From contig OZ237749.1 of NCBI GenBank assembly GCA_965178125.1, positions 310,001 through 374,000 of the forward strand: 64,000 nt of DNA, written 5' to 3'. This DNA is from Bilabrum cf. latius (taxonomy: Eukaryota > Bigyra: Bicosoecida > Bigyra > Bicosoecida). This document shows, piece by piece, positions 45,001-57,512 of the stretch (positions are counted from its first letter, which is position 1; every line of letters starts with the position of its first letter). Made by a program: the position numbers and the translations under genes. The notes under the pieces are model-generated. The model was not told the origin of the DNA and ran no database searches. It saw only the letters and a program-made list of their open reading frames with translations.

Positions 45001-47431
45001 CATGATTCCTGTCGCTTGCATGCAGAGGTCGTGCGATGTTGTGGTTCCGCATCCCTTCCCAACTGTCATCCATGCCACCTTGTCTCCCTTGCAGACGCCG
45101 TACACCACGAGCACATCCACGGCCAGCCCGACCAGCAGTACCACCTCCACGCCCACAGTGTCCCCGGTGAGCGTGGGCATGATTCCTGTCGCTTGCATGC
45201 AGAGGTCGTGCGATGTTGTGGTTCCGCATCCCTTCCCAACTGTCATCCATGCCACCTTGTCTCCCCCGCAGACGCCGTACACCACGAGCACATCCACGGC
45301 CAGCCCGACTAGCAGTACCACCTCCACGCCCACAGTGTCCCCGGTGAGCGTGGGCATGATTCCTGTCGCTTGCATGCAGAGGTCGTGCGATGTTGTGGTT
45401 CCGCATCCCTTCCCAACTGTCATCCATGCCACCTTGTCTCCCCCGCAGACGCCGTACACCACGAGCACATCCACGGCCAGCCCGACCAGCAGTACCACCT
45501 CCACGCCCACAGTGTCCCCGGTGAGCGTGGGCATGATTCCTGTCGCTTGCATGCAGAGGTCGTGCGATGTTGTGGTTCCGCATCCCTTCCCAACTGTCAT
45601 CCATGCCACCTTGTCTCCCCCGCAGACGCCGTACACCACGAGCACATCCACGGCCAGCCCGACTAGCAGTACCACCTCCACGCCCACAGTATCGCCCCTG
45701 TTATCAGGCGCCGCTGTCACTTCTCCTACCATTGACCCATGTCATGGGATAAATTGTGTCCATGGGCGCTGCTACAGGTAGCCCGAGTTCGAGCCTGTGT
45801 ATTTATGCCTGTGTGATGACGGGTGGATGAGGAATGGCTCTGGCGTATGTACAAAGAAAGTCGAGAGTAATCCTTGCGAAGGAGTTAGCTGTGGGTTCGG
45901 ACGGTGCATCGAAAACTCTAAAGCATCCGTAGGGTACTACTGCAAGTGTGACGCGGGGTGGAAGAGTCTGCTTGCCTCTACTCCCTGCGACATCCAGCGA
46001 GGGCCTTGCGATCCGTCACCATGCAGGAATGGTGGCGAATGCCTCACTCAAGGAGGGGATGACCGCAGTGCAGTGACATGCGATTGCATTAAAGGATTCT
46101 CTGGGAACAGATGCTAGGTTGTTGAAGACACGAGTCCGTGCCAAGAGGATCCATGCGGGAGCGGCGTGTGCCTATATGACAAGCAGAGTCAGCGCGACTA
46201 CACTTGCATATGCGACCCAGGGTATATGTTCAACGGTTCCGGTCCGTGCTAGCTAGTAGCTGGTGCAAGCGAAAGCACTCATTCTGATGAACCATCCTGC
46301 AGCGATGGGTGGCAGAGCAGCTTCGAGTCAGATGTAGACTGTGGGTGGGTGGACCTTGGATAGCCCTAGCCATGCCCTAAGTGCAATGCCGGACAGCGAT
46401 GCTTCTCCAGTTCAAACTGCGCGCCTGATCTCGTGTGTCGCAACAGGACAGGGACATGTGGACCACAAGTGAGGCCAGCTGGACTGTGGGTGGAGAGCCA
46501 GCAACTACGGCTGGTCGGTATCTCTGTGGGTCAGTTCGTTGAGGCTTTGGTTGATCTCTTCATGGCCGCTCTTCAAGCCAAACTCGGATGCATCACGGTG
46601 ATCATCGACCGAATCGCACCTTTGCAGGCTTTGGGGGCACGAAGTCTACGCGATTCGCATGCAGTTGTGGCCCCGTTGTCGAAGGCTACCTTGCACAGCG
46701 CGTCTGCTGCAGCTCGGTCCACGCAAGCCTAGGAGGCAGAACCGTTCGCGACTCATGGGATTGAAGTGGACTTGAGCCTGTAGTTTTCTCAATCCGAGGA
46801 CATTCTAGCGATGGAAACCGCAGTGAATGGGTACATCTCAAGCAAGCCCGTCGATGGCGGCAATGGGCTTCTGGAGGATATGGTGGCTGCGGTGCCATCC
46901 CTAAGCTCGAGGCTGTACATCGAAGCAGAGAGGGTAACAATGTCGTCGATAGTGCTAGCAGAGGATAGAGTAGAATCTGTGTTGAACATGCCTGCGCCGT
47001 TGGTCTCAGATGGTGGAGCAGGTGGCGCGAACGGCACTGATACACCGGATAGCGATATAGCTATTGATCGCAGTAAGGCCTGGATACTGTTTTGGGTGTT
47101 CATTAGTCTTGCTGTGCTCGGTACTGCGACCCTAGCGTACATCTATGTATGCAAGTCGAAGAGGTCGCGTGAGGTGTCTCAAGCGCCCCATTAGCGCTAG
47201 ACCATGACCATGGCGAACACAAACCCCATGCGGCGAACACCTGAAGCCCCACACACGTCAGAGAGACCCAAGGCCTTGAGCCATGTACATCCAGATCTCA
47301 ATCTTGACCCACAACAGCTTCGCACGTTTGCAGCTGCCGTGCGAATTGGCTGTGGTCCATCCGCAATGCTCAGCAAGGGGGCGTCAGACCGAAGGATGGC
47401 AAGAGGGACTACGAAGTCCCGGCGGAAGTGA
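42045..47431 (+). CDS. FG-GAP/EGF cell-surface receptor-like protein, 1519 aa
   Basis: Exons 42045-42142, 42510-42732 and 43193-47431; introns of 367 and 460 bp (GTGAGA...TTGCAG, GTGAGT...TCGCAG) join in phase. Order: signal peptide (AILFVALLIVLACGANA), two Cys-rich GCC2/GCC3-like repeats (one with SAGQYQDRSG, Q from TAG at 43268-43270), a Ser/Thr/Pro linker, about six FG-GAP repeats with DLDGDGVIDLAVGA calcium loops (43,540-44,720), five near-identical 59-residue repeats, EGF-like domains (45,720-46,440), a TM helix (AWILFWVFISLAVLGTATLAY) and a basic tail, ending in TGA. FG-GAP propellers mediate adhesion in integrins; these repeats look more like bacterial ones. An adhesion or sensing role is inferred. 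Which of three nearby ATGs is used is uncertain. Confidence 0.82.
44760..45690 (+). repeat. 177-bp tandem repeat, five full copies plus partial ends
   Basis: The mark GTGAGCGTGGGCATGATTCC recurs at 44813, 44990, 45167, 45344 and 45521, exactly 177 bp apart, so each unit adds 59 residues in frame. Copies differ at only a few bases (GACTAGCAG/GACCAGCAG; CCCTTGCAG/CCCCCGCAG), pointing to recent expansion or homogenisation. Confidence 0.95.
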
Positions 47432-48546
47432 GTGTCGACTAGCAGCAGGATTGGCGGGGGGAGGGTTGATCCGACGAGTGAGAGAAGGGAGAGGACCGAG
47501 AGAGTAGGAGATAGGAGGCAGGTGTCGCTGGAGGGTCATAGTCGGGATCCTCAGCTATGCATGGTCATGCTGCCGTTACAGAGGTATGCCATTCTGCCAA
47601 ACGAGGCTCCTTTAGATAGTGATGCATTCGTCGAGCACGCGCCCCCGGTCCCGTGGACCCGCTGGGCTTCACCCCGAACGACTGGTTCTTCACCGGTCCA
47701 CATGAATGCGGTATTCATCTGACACTACGAATGTAAACGCCACTTTCCCAATGCACACGACTGGCCTCGTCGCTGCATGGCTTCCTGTTCCTGTTCCCCG
47801 CCATAGGGACCGTGTGATTTTTACACCCTGCATTGCCACTTTGGCCCTATCCTCTCAGCTTGCACGCGCCGGTGCCAGGGTCCATTGGTGCTGGTGGTAG
47901 CTCGTGAGAGAATGCAGGATATTCTGGATCGTCATTGGATCCAAACTCTCTCGACTTCCAGCCTCCAGACGCGTCCACCAGCTCAGAGTGATCGAAGCCG
48001 TCGCACTCCGACACGGCTGCACGATCCCTGGATTCTTCCACAAGTCCTGCAGCTCGACCACACTTGCCATGAGAAACCTAGCCGCTGGCAGGGTTAGTGC
48101 CATGGATTGCGCTGATAGTTCTTTGCCGCTGTGGCTTGGGTTACTTGCATCTAGTCACATCAGCCTAAGGGCGTGGTCGTGGCGTTCGCTATGCTGCTTC
48201 GTCGAAGCCTAATAGCTTTGCAGAGCGTTGGAATTGGGGCTGTTCATTTTTGGATTGGAGAGTGTTTGGAATGAATTCCGTGCAGACAAAAAGCAAACAA
48301 GCGTTTTTTGCAAAGACGACAAGACTAACTTGGAGTCACGAGCCGTGCTGTTGAAAAGTTCCTGCCATTGATCATCGTGCAGCAAGAATCTCTTCACCCC
48401 GGCAGCAGGGCATGATTACAACTGCAGAGATCTCTATAGCCTAAGCATGCGGCAGTCCAATTGACGTCCAGTTGCACAGGTCGTCTGCGCACCAAACCGA
48501 CCGACACCGCAGGATATCGCATGGATCCGATCCGAATGTAAAGCCA
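47432..48546. other. Intergenic region between convergent genes
   Basis: No frame survives more than about 100 codons with TAA/TGA as stops. It separates the TGA of the FG-GAP gene from the TGA of the 1853-aa gene. No RNA gene is recognised. Confidence 0.5.
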
Positions 48547-51500
48547 TCAAATGCCTTGCTTGCGTCCTGCTGCGTGTGGTGACATTCTATGCGCAGCAAG
48601 TACCGAGGCCTCAGCCTAAGCACGGACTGGGCTAACTCTACCAGCCTCAGCGCGGGCGTGAGAGGACTTCTCGCCTCCCCTGCGACCGCGCCCGTCACCA
48701 CCGCCATGACCGCCATTGCGGCCACGAGCAGGGCCACCATGGCCGAGCTGTCGTGGCACAACGGGGAGGTTGTAGTTCGAGGGCCCGATTCGAGCTGCAA
48801 TCGCGCGCTCTCGCCCTCTGTGGTCGCTGCCAAACTCCCACCACAGCCAAGCCTCAAACAGACGCGGCAAATCACCAGTCACATCGGGCACCACAGAGCC
48901 ACCACAACACACGCAGCCGCACAGAAAGGCACGGAACAGCACCTCACAGCCCATCGACAGGCATGCCAGTGCCGCTCCAAGAGCCGTGCACATGCAATCC
49001 AGAGGAGACACGGCAGCCGCCGCAGCATGGTGCAACACCATGCGCACGTCATCATCTCGGATAACATTATCATCCAGCAGTCGTTGCACTAGATGCACGT
49101 CGTGCTGGTGCACCTCACAAAGCGGGACATCACCATCCAGTGGAGGCAGCTGTTGCAACCACATTCGCGCATCTGTCTCTTGGCTACCATTAGGATTTGT
49201 CAGTTCAGACAATCTATGCACAGCGGCCGGCACGGGGGCAGGTTCTGCCAACTGCGGCCTTCTTGGCTCAGTGCCAGGCAATGCAGGCAAATCGGCACGG
49301 CCGGGTGAGGCAATTGCAGCTGCCAACGTCTTGTCTAATGGCGCAGATCTTGCCCCTGCGCAGCGTGCGCTCTCACCGTGCATGCGTTTACTGGTGTTGG
49401 AGACTCTGCCAAGCTGCACAACTGCACTACAGACTGATGCATCACGGACGACTGGGCTGGCACCTTGCATTCTGTGGGACGGAGGAGAACCACTAGCATT
49501 CCCACGACTTGGTAGAAGCATAGAATGGCCGTGCCATGAGATTCTGTCGGCTTTGGGCCCGCCACCTGCCACATGACGACCTGTATTTGCAGCCCCATCA
49601 GCTTCAAACCCTGCATCAGCCACGGGACTAGGCCTCGAGCTGACAGTGTAGGATGGGCCGGCTGGCGAGGGCGTGGTACCCTGGGCCGATGCTGTCCTTG
49701 GCGGGCTCGCCGTGTGAACGATGGAGTTGCCCGGGGTGTCTTGCGACTGCATGGGTCGGCGATCGAATGAAACCTAGTTTGGTAGTAAAGCAACCGGGTG
49801 CTGCGGCTACTGTAAATCGGCAGCCCCGCTTGTAGGTGCGTGTGCTTCGGCATGATTACTTCTTTGCTGCCCGTGCTTTGAAGATTCTATTCGAGGCGAT
49901 AGCTACACCCTGCCCAATCCATCCGGAACTACGTCTTCCCGTGACTGCTGATTCTAGATTGAGGCTGGACGTCGACTGCCGCCATCTCGGTCCACCTCTG
50001 GCGGTCTCAGTGCGCTGCTTGGGACATTGAATGGGACCGCTCGGCCGGGGCTGGTAGGCAGATACAGAGAGGTAGACTGTCGCTTGTGGCTCTAGCCAAG
50101 GCTATGACTCTACGACCCTCGGGGGCTCTCATGCTCGGACAGCTTTGCGAGGGCGGTGTGCCGCCGCTCTAGCAGCCTGTGATGGGCTGGAAGCTGCGAT
50201 GCAGGGGACACCCTTCTTGGCACGATTGAGGAACCCGCCCTAGGGATATGTAATGTTCTCGGCTTTTGCGTGGAGCCAGGTGCGCTGCCGAAAACATTCA
50301 CGCCTCTATCGAGCCTTGACATCTCGGATGATGCCATTGAGCCAAATCTTCCGAAAGAATTGGTGAGCTGCGGGCTACGGATCTCAGAAGCATCATCATC
50401 ATCTTCGGCGTCGCATTTCAGATTCCGTACTCGAGACACCTCGATGGCTGGGTGCGAGCCGGCTTGCCCGACAGAGTTTTTGACGCCTCGTTCCGATGTC
50501 GCAAGCGGCACAGCTGGACCATTGTTGGCATTTGCTGCGCTGCTGCTGGATGGTCTTGCCTCGGCGTCGACTCCAAGCGTAGGCATATGCTGGTGAGACG
50601 CACCGACGAGCCAGCCTTGCACACCCCCGAATCTAAGCTCGCTCTCGCGAGACCAGTGCCTGCCTCCGCGGTCGCGACTCGGATCCGTGCCAGTCCGCAT
50701 TTCAGACTCTGCGGTCATCAAACGTCCAATCATGGTGCCAACCGACGATGAATTGGTCCCGAGTCCCGGCAGTATGGTGGTGATGTGGGAAGACAGGTCA
50801 CCTGATATGCCTCGAACTCTGCTTTCCTGGGGGCTCTCCTTCGAGTCAACTGCTTCGATCCCTAACTGCTCCTAGGATTCGCGCTGGCTCTGGAAAAAGC
50901 TTCCTCTTGAGCTTTCCGCAGGTGCTTCTGAACCAATAGGAGAGGGCTCTACTCTTCCGCTGTTGTGCCTGCAGCTGCACATGCAGCATGGCAATGACTA
51001 CAGACAACAGGATTTGGCTCCCGCCGCATACCACCAGACAGCGTTCCATGCGTCGGATGCAGCGTGCAAGATCAAGGAGTCACGTACAACGCAGCACTCC
51101 TGGTCGTCTGGAGCAAAGCAACCCGTAGGCTGGCGAGACCTTCGGTTGACTGGGCTGCAGCAAGACAGGTACCCTGTGCCCTGGGCTGCTCGGAGTTGCC
51201 GTCTCTCTTTCCGTGCAGGTGCATGCCTCTTCCGCAAGTCATTAATGTAAGCCTTGCGCGCATCTAGCAGATCCATGCCGTCTGAGTGCAGCAGGTACTT
51301 TCGCATTCGAACTATGGTTTGCCGTAGGTGTGCCCTTCTGCAGAAGACCGAGTTGGTACACACACATAGCAGTCTATCGTTTTTGTGCGAGCCGTCACAC
51401 ACAGTCCCGAATACAGGCTGAATGGTAGCTCTCAGCATCATGGCGAAGGCTTTGGTGTCGTAATACCATGCTCGATGCAACCGTGTGGCCGAGTCCTCGT

Positions 51501-54108
51501 GGACGAGCTTAACCTCTGCTGCAAATGAGTCAGGCAGCTAGCTCATCAGCATTCCCTCTGGCAAACGGACCTGCTAGGAGATTGAATTGGCTCGAAATTG
51601 AATAAGGTGTTCTCGGGCACCCTGTGAACTGGCCGAGCTCCCGACACGCATTCTCATGGCATCTTGCGGAGGATATACTGATCTCAGCCCCGGTAGTATC
51701 CTTGTGTTGCTCGCAGTGCCATGCTGGACCCTCTCGGGAGCCTCGGAGTGAGACCGTACGGTATCACGAGATGCATTATGGCCTGTACCTGCCTGTGATG
51801 GCGGCATGGAAGGACTGATAGCTACTTCCTAGCTGGCCTAACTACCTCCCAGCACGTCGGGTCCCGAGGATACTGCAAGCCTGGGTGGCATTGTGCCCCC
51901 CTTCAATTGTGTGCCTGGTCGCAAAAGCGCCATCCTCTGCACGATTCCAGATCCGCTACGTGATGAGGAGCCGCTTGGGCGGGGGGCAAGCCGGCTCACT
52001 CCAGGTCGTGGCTGCTCGTCATTTGCTCGCGCTTTTCGCACCATTTGCCCTGCCTGCATTCTCGCAGCAGCAGGTCTGGAATCAGACAATGCTGAGGCTG
52101 CAGCATGGCCAGCTGCATCCGATTCCGTCGTGTTGCGGCTGGAACTAGTCGAAGCGCCGCCCAGCTATCGGTGCAAAGACCTGCGAGCTGCGTCATCCTG
52201 GTCGTCCTGAGCCGAATTATCACTGCTAGAAACATGTGACGACTGGACTGCATCACCACGACGCAGCCTACCGTGTCTTGAACCAGCGTGTCTGGAAGAC
52301 CCGTGCGCGTCTGTCGAAGTCGAAAGAGTGTCGGAATTGTGCTCGACGATCTCCTCTCCGTTCAAGTTAGCAGCGCCTGCTTCAGCACCCGAGTGAAGCT
52401 CCTCTGATCCGATGATCGGCTGTTCCTCTAAAGTGGGTGAGAGTTCACCGGCCTCGCGCACATTTCGAGCCCTGGTCAGCCTTGCCTCGACCACTTGGTT
52501 GCGATCCTGGAGCGGTGACGCACTACCACGCATTGCGGCCTGGTACCCAGTGCCGCTTGCGGCACTAGTGACGCTACTACGTCTCCTTCGCGATTGTCTG
52601 CTGCGACTTGACCGCATCTGGCTTGCCTGTTGGGTACCAATGCGTGAGACCTCCCGGGACCGTAGCTGAGGCGCTGCTGCGGGTTTCCACACCCCAATGG
52701 CTGTGACGGGGCGCCACATAGCCCGCATCACTTCTTCTTTCTGCGCATCTGACTGCAGCACAGGCTATGGAAGAGGTTCGCCAGTGTCACCTTGACCACC
52801 TCCGGGGCAAATTCCGTCATCATGGTCACCGGAATGAAAGGATGCTTCCCAGAATGCCCGGTTGATGACATAGGTCCGTTTGGTGTCAAGGGACGAGGAG
52901 ACACCTTTGACGGCAGGGGGGTCGGGCCAATGGTCGGTCAGGCCCAGATGGGGGCACAACTCGCGTGTTTGTCGCATGATGTTCATGTTGTCCAGCCATG
53001 CCTGCCACTCCGGATCTGCAGCACCGTACCGAGCTGCCCTACAGTCCAGGCCGGCCACTGCAGATCGAATACGACGAAGGCTTGCATAAACTGTCAGGTC
53101 TTGTGCGCTAGCATACAACCGAATCGACTGACGCATTCCAGTTGCTTCTCTAGATTGCTCGGCAAGATGCCTCGCCTACTCAAACCTGCCGTCTGCCAGG
53201 AACTGGAGAAGCATCCTGACGGTGATGCCTTGCTCTTGCGACCCGGTCTGCTCCACCCCTTCCCCCGACATAACTGTAGGGCTTTTGCCTACTCTTCGAA
53301 CGATGGTGATGATAGGGCGCCTCGAGGCTGCTCTCGAATCTGGATCTGTGGTGCCAGGCTCGCCAGGCTCATGCTAGACGTCGTTGGTTCTGGGCTACCG
53401 CGCATGATGCGTGGCCTCCCGGCTCTAGTCCGTGAGGGAATCATCGCCTTGTAGAGGACCTTCGTGAACATGTTCTACCTATTCCTGCGGCGTATCGTCG
53501 CGATATTCAGCATCATGGCCGTCGAGGTCGCTGCAGTTTGGAGTCTCTCGCGAGGGTTGCGGACCGCCACCTGCACCACCGCCCCAAGCATGACCCTGCA
53601 AGTCTGCAGAGCCTCGCCCGTATTGCAACATGATGCCATGCTACTTGTTCCAGCGATGGCTGGGAGCGTGCGGCCTTCGCATTGCGTCCTCAGTATCCCG
53701 TGACCCCGAGGACTCCAGAGGTCCATTTCGAGCATGCACGCCGTCACCACCTTTGTGCAAGCGCAACTAGGCTTTATCATGGTGATACTCTGCTTCGATG
53801 TCAAATTCGTGGTGAAGATGCTTGCCAAATGAGGTCGTTCGGAAGCTTGAGGCCCAAGTATTGGCAGGTTGCCCAGCGACACGGTCCATTTCGACAGCTG
53901 CACCCAGCTAGCCTGGCTGTAGAACGCCTGGTCCAGATTGTTGAGAATCTGAACTATCGTAGCTTGGCTATCGAGATCTCTCACCGCTGGAGGCTGCGAA
54001 GGACGCCGGACATGCGAATCGCGGAGCGTGCCAGTTGCAAGTCAATACAGGTCGTGCACAGGTTGCATTTGGGATTAACTCCTCACCATATCCTCCCAAG
54101 CCTTCCAT
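48547..54108 (-). CDS. Large low-complexity protein, 1853 aa
   Basis: With TAG=Gln one frame of 5,562 bp stays open from ATG (54108) to TGA (48547-48549), crossing more than fifteen TAG codons; under the standard code the same stretch shows only fragments below 380 codons. Composition is typical of a disordered regulatory protein (Ser, Arg, Gln, Glu, Pro), with ordered islands: a helical stretch near 53,060-53,230 (VRMLLQFLADGRFEQARHLA), a Trp/Cys-containing part near 51,060-51,560, and a Cys-rich hydrophobic stretch near 48,880-49,060. No domain is recognised. Introns inside cannot be excluded. Confidence 0.6.
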
Positions 54109-54876
54109 CTAGAACTAAATGACTGCTGGTAATCAATTAAATGGTCATGGTATGCCTGCACGGTGAACAAGCACAAGATACAGAATCCTGGATTGGATCC
54201 AGTCGTGCAACGGTTGAATCACGGCTTGGCACAGCTAATCGGATTTATAGAGTCATGATTATAGTACATTTTCTGTCCAGAGCACTACATTAGCGCAATT
54301 TCATGCCACATACACGAAGACTAAACCAGCACAGGCGGGCCAACAGCGGATTGCGACTTTAGCACGTTCTTCCAACAGAATGTCCATGCTTGACAAAATC
54401 AAGGCCAAGGCATTCGTTTTGTACCCCAAAGAGCTATTGGCAGAATAAGCTCACTAATTCAGGATGCAGCAAGCTTGTTGTACATGATTTGAGCTGCTTT
54501 CTACGTGGCCGGCGTTCTTCCAGATCTAGCAAAATACACACCGCGGCGCAGGCAAACACAATACCGCTGTATCCACTATACGCAACGCCTCAAGGAATTG
54601 CAGTGAATCGAAGGCCAGATAGGGAATCGTGTCCGCGTTTTGCAACGGAATCGATTCAGCTGGCTTTTAGGTCGCATGCGGCGGTCGCTGTCGGCCCGAG
54701 TCGCACCGTGACGCATGCAGCAAGTAGCCCGGTCCCATCCCGTTCGTCTGGTACATGGTGCAGGCTTTCTTTCACGACAGAGCATTTTGCAGTCGTTTCA
54801 TATTACTAGTGTACCTTGAAAATGCTGGAGCCGAGTTGCAATGTGTCTTGCTTGCTCGTGGCCAAGTCAGCCAGCA
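54109..54876. other. Host intergenic region
   Basis: Only short frames, AT-richer in parts. It lies between the start of the 1853-aa gene and the stop of the AMSH-like gene, both on the minus strand, so it should hold a promoter and a polyadenylation region. Confidence 0.5.
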
Positions 54877-57047
54877 TCACCGAAAATCAACGAGCTGGTA
54901 ATCCATTGCGTGCCTTGGAAGCATCACCGCACCTTGGCCCCCTTTGCTCCTCCTGGACCCGCCCGCCCCGCCTTTCCTGTGCACCGCCACGTGCGGCGTG
55001 GTCTCGTACAGCAGCACTCCGTCAGGCACTGCCACCGCCCTGTGATCCGGCCTGGCCTTCACCGCCGACATCCCCTCGGGGTCTATCAGTCGAAACACCC
55101 CATAGGCCATCCGGGGGTCGCAAGGCGCCGCCACGATTGCCATTGCCTCGGGCAGCAGCTGCTGGAACCCCACGTGAGTCCTCACATCGTACGAGCTCAT
55201 GAAACACCTCTGGCTGGGGTGCGTATGAATCCAGCCGCACTGTATCAAGTCGTGCTCTATGCAGTAGTCGAACAGGTCCTCCTCGTTCAGCATTTCCACG
55301 GAATCTGGGTGCCCTTTCTGCTTTGGTACCAGGACATGCGTGATGACCAGGTCGCCCTTGGAGGACACCCCGCCGCAAAGCACGCCGCACGTCTCGATGC
55401 CCCTGGGAGGGACCCTGTTGTTGCTATCTGCCAGTGCTACGAAGGCATCCACCAGTCCCGCGGGCACGTGTGTTCGCCTGAGCGCTGGCTCTCCCCTGCC
55501 CCTGGGTGGGGCCCCCAGGAGACCCCTGATGACCCCCCCCTGGTCCAGCCAAGGCGGCGACCCCTTCCCGCTAGGGTAGGCATCCCGCCATCCTATCACA
55601 CCGTTCGAGGGGTTTGGCACCGTGCTTGGTACCACAACTGCTGGAACGCCCTCAACAGCTCCCAGCTTGGCCCTCCGTATGACCTCCGCCGCCGTAAGGG
55701 AGCTGCTGCTGTCGTAGGTCAGCTGCTCAGCGGATGGGGCCTCGGGAAGCGACCCGTAGCTGATCCGACTCAACGCCGCCTCCGTGGTGGCTGCACTGTC
55801 GTGCATTGCACTCCCAGTTGCAACCTTATGGTAGGAAGGAAGAGCGAGGGCGCCTCCGGACTGAGGCCCGGCACCACCATGCGATGCACCCGAGCCTGGG
55901 TAAGCGATGCTGCTGCCGGGCCCGGCGTAGGCTGGCTGTGCCGGCGCTCCCCGAATCCCCGATGCAGATCCTCGCGAAAAGCCGGCGCCAGTCACACCAC
56001 CGCCCACAGCACTAGCATACGAAGGCAGACCGGCAGAGTCTCCGACGGTGCTGCTGCCGCTGCCCGCGCGGCCCTCTCCAGCCTACCTAACGGAAGCAGC
56101 CGCGAGAGCTGACCGCCAGTCTGACTCACCCCCCGTGACAGGCGCCGCGCCTGTTGCGGAACCTCCCGACGGGGGCGCGCATGCACCGGGGGTCGCCTCC
56201 CCAGTGCCACCCCCTGCGCCGCTCGACATCTTGCTCCAATCAATGTGCACGGTGCCGGCGGCAGATGGTCCTGAACCGCCTGTCGCTGCTGTAGACGATT
56301 GCGGATCTGATGCGCGAGCGCCAGAGGAGGCCGGGGGCATTGGGGTCGGAGCTGCCCACTTGTTTACTACAGGCGCGATGAGTGCCATGGGGATGGAGCC
56401 AGGTGCTGCCAGCTGCGGCACGCCATCGTCGTCGTCTTCCAGGGAGTCTAGAAGCGCCTCTGCAGATAATTTTGCGGGTTCAGAGCTTTTTCTAGAGTCT
56501 GTACTCCCTGCAACCGGCTCGGAAGGTACTGGTTTCGAATCTGCGGAGGCTGCCGCGGCATGCTTGTCAGCAACAGCGGCCTGAGGGGGTGCGTGCTTCG
56601 CCTGGATGGAAAGCCGAAATTTTTCCTTGAGCTGCTCGAGTTCTCCGACAGCTTTGTCGGCCTGTTTTGCACACCATTCCCATTTGCTCTTATTCTAAGG
56701 TAGCTGGCATCCCTTGTGTCGGTGTATCGTTCGAGTGCAGAAGCTGCGGAGGGTGGCTAGGTTGGATGGCAGCCCACAGGTATGTTGGAGCGAGAAACAG
56801 CAGTATCCCACACCAGACGTGGTAAAATCCACCCTAAAGATTCTTACGTTGCAAAGCGTAGGTAAAACACGTACGCTAATGGATAGTTCGAGGCGAGCTG
56901 ATAGTTGCGCGCCTGCAAGAACTGCTATTTGCTTATCTTGACCAGGCTAGAGAAGGGATGGTCATTCGGCTTTGATATCATGAAAGCATTAGCTTGCTTC
57001 GAAAGCCCTTTGACAAAGGTGCTAAGCTCTTTCGCCTGGTCACTCAT
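54877..57047 (-). CDS. AMSH-like JAMM deubiquitinase, 669 aa
   Basis: Exons 57047-56848 and 56686-54877, intron 161 bp (GTAAGA...AAGAG), in phase. The N-terminal part (ISKQQFLQARNYQLASNY, then PLAYVFYLRFA) resembles the USP8-dimerisation/MIT-like helical domain of AMSH, followed by a coiled coil (AVGELEQLKEKF). After a Ser/Gly/Pro-rich linker with another TAG comes the JAMM domain: ETCGVLCG with its Glu, ITHVLVPKQKGHPDSVEM, and the zinc-binding HTHP...S..D in GWIHTHPSQRCFMSSYD. The family trims Lys63-linked ubiquitin at endosomes with ESCRT. Stop TGA. Exon 1 and the exact acceptor are inferred; the catalytic part is certain. Confidence 0.85.
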
Positions 57048-57512
57048 TCCGACGACTTGTCCGGGAAAACACTTGCACGCAGGCTGAATTGCCCGCAGTA
57101 CTGCAACACTGCAGTGATTGAGGCGTAGAGTGTAGTACACGCGCCAAAAAACGACCTCAACTAATTCAACAACGCGGGTAGATGCAACGCAACCCCCTGG
57201 AACGGCCGCCTGAATCCCTAGTCGTACTGGCTCCGAATTCGTGGGAAAAGAGTTGAGAAGCGCACCATATCAAGCCCGTTATTGAGAATGAAAAGGTGTT
57301 CAGGTCTTGCAAAGAGTCTTATCATGCACACTGGCTGGGTCGTGTTGAGACCAACGGTTGCTAATAGAGCACTGTACCAGAATCAGCTTTGTTGCTGCAG
57401 CTCTGCTGCAACGAGCAGCATCAATGAGGAGGCTGAAACGGCTGATACAGGGAGAACCGTACGAAAGGAATCCATAGACACATAGAAAATTGAATCATCG
57501 GATGGAGTAGAC
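57048..57512. other. Shared promoter region of divergent genes
   Basis: Between the AMSH-like start (minus) and the CoQ7 start (plus). No supported gene. Confidence 0.5.

Noticed and set aside
44755-45732. Long open frames antisense to and out of frame with the 177-bp repeats.
   Set aside because: Same reason: the repeat length is divisible by three. The sense frame connects to FG-GAP and EGF domains on both sides; the others connect to nothing.
57282-57485. A 67-codon plus-strand frame upstream of CoQ7 that might be its first exon.
   Set aside because: No donor/acceptor pair clearly joins it in phase with the CoQ7 frame, and it lacks a convincing mitochondrial targeting pattern.
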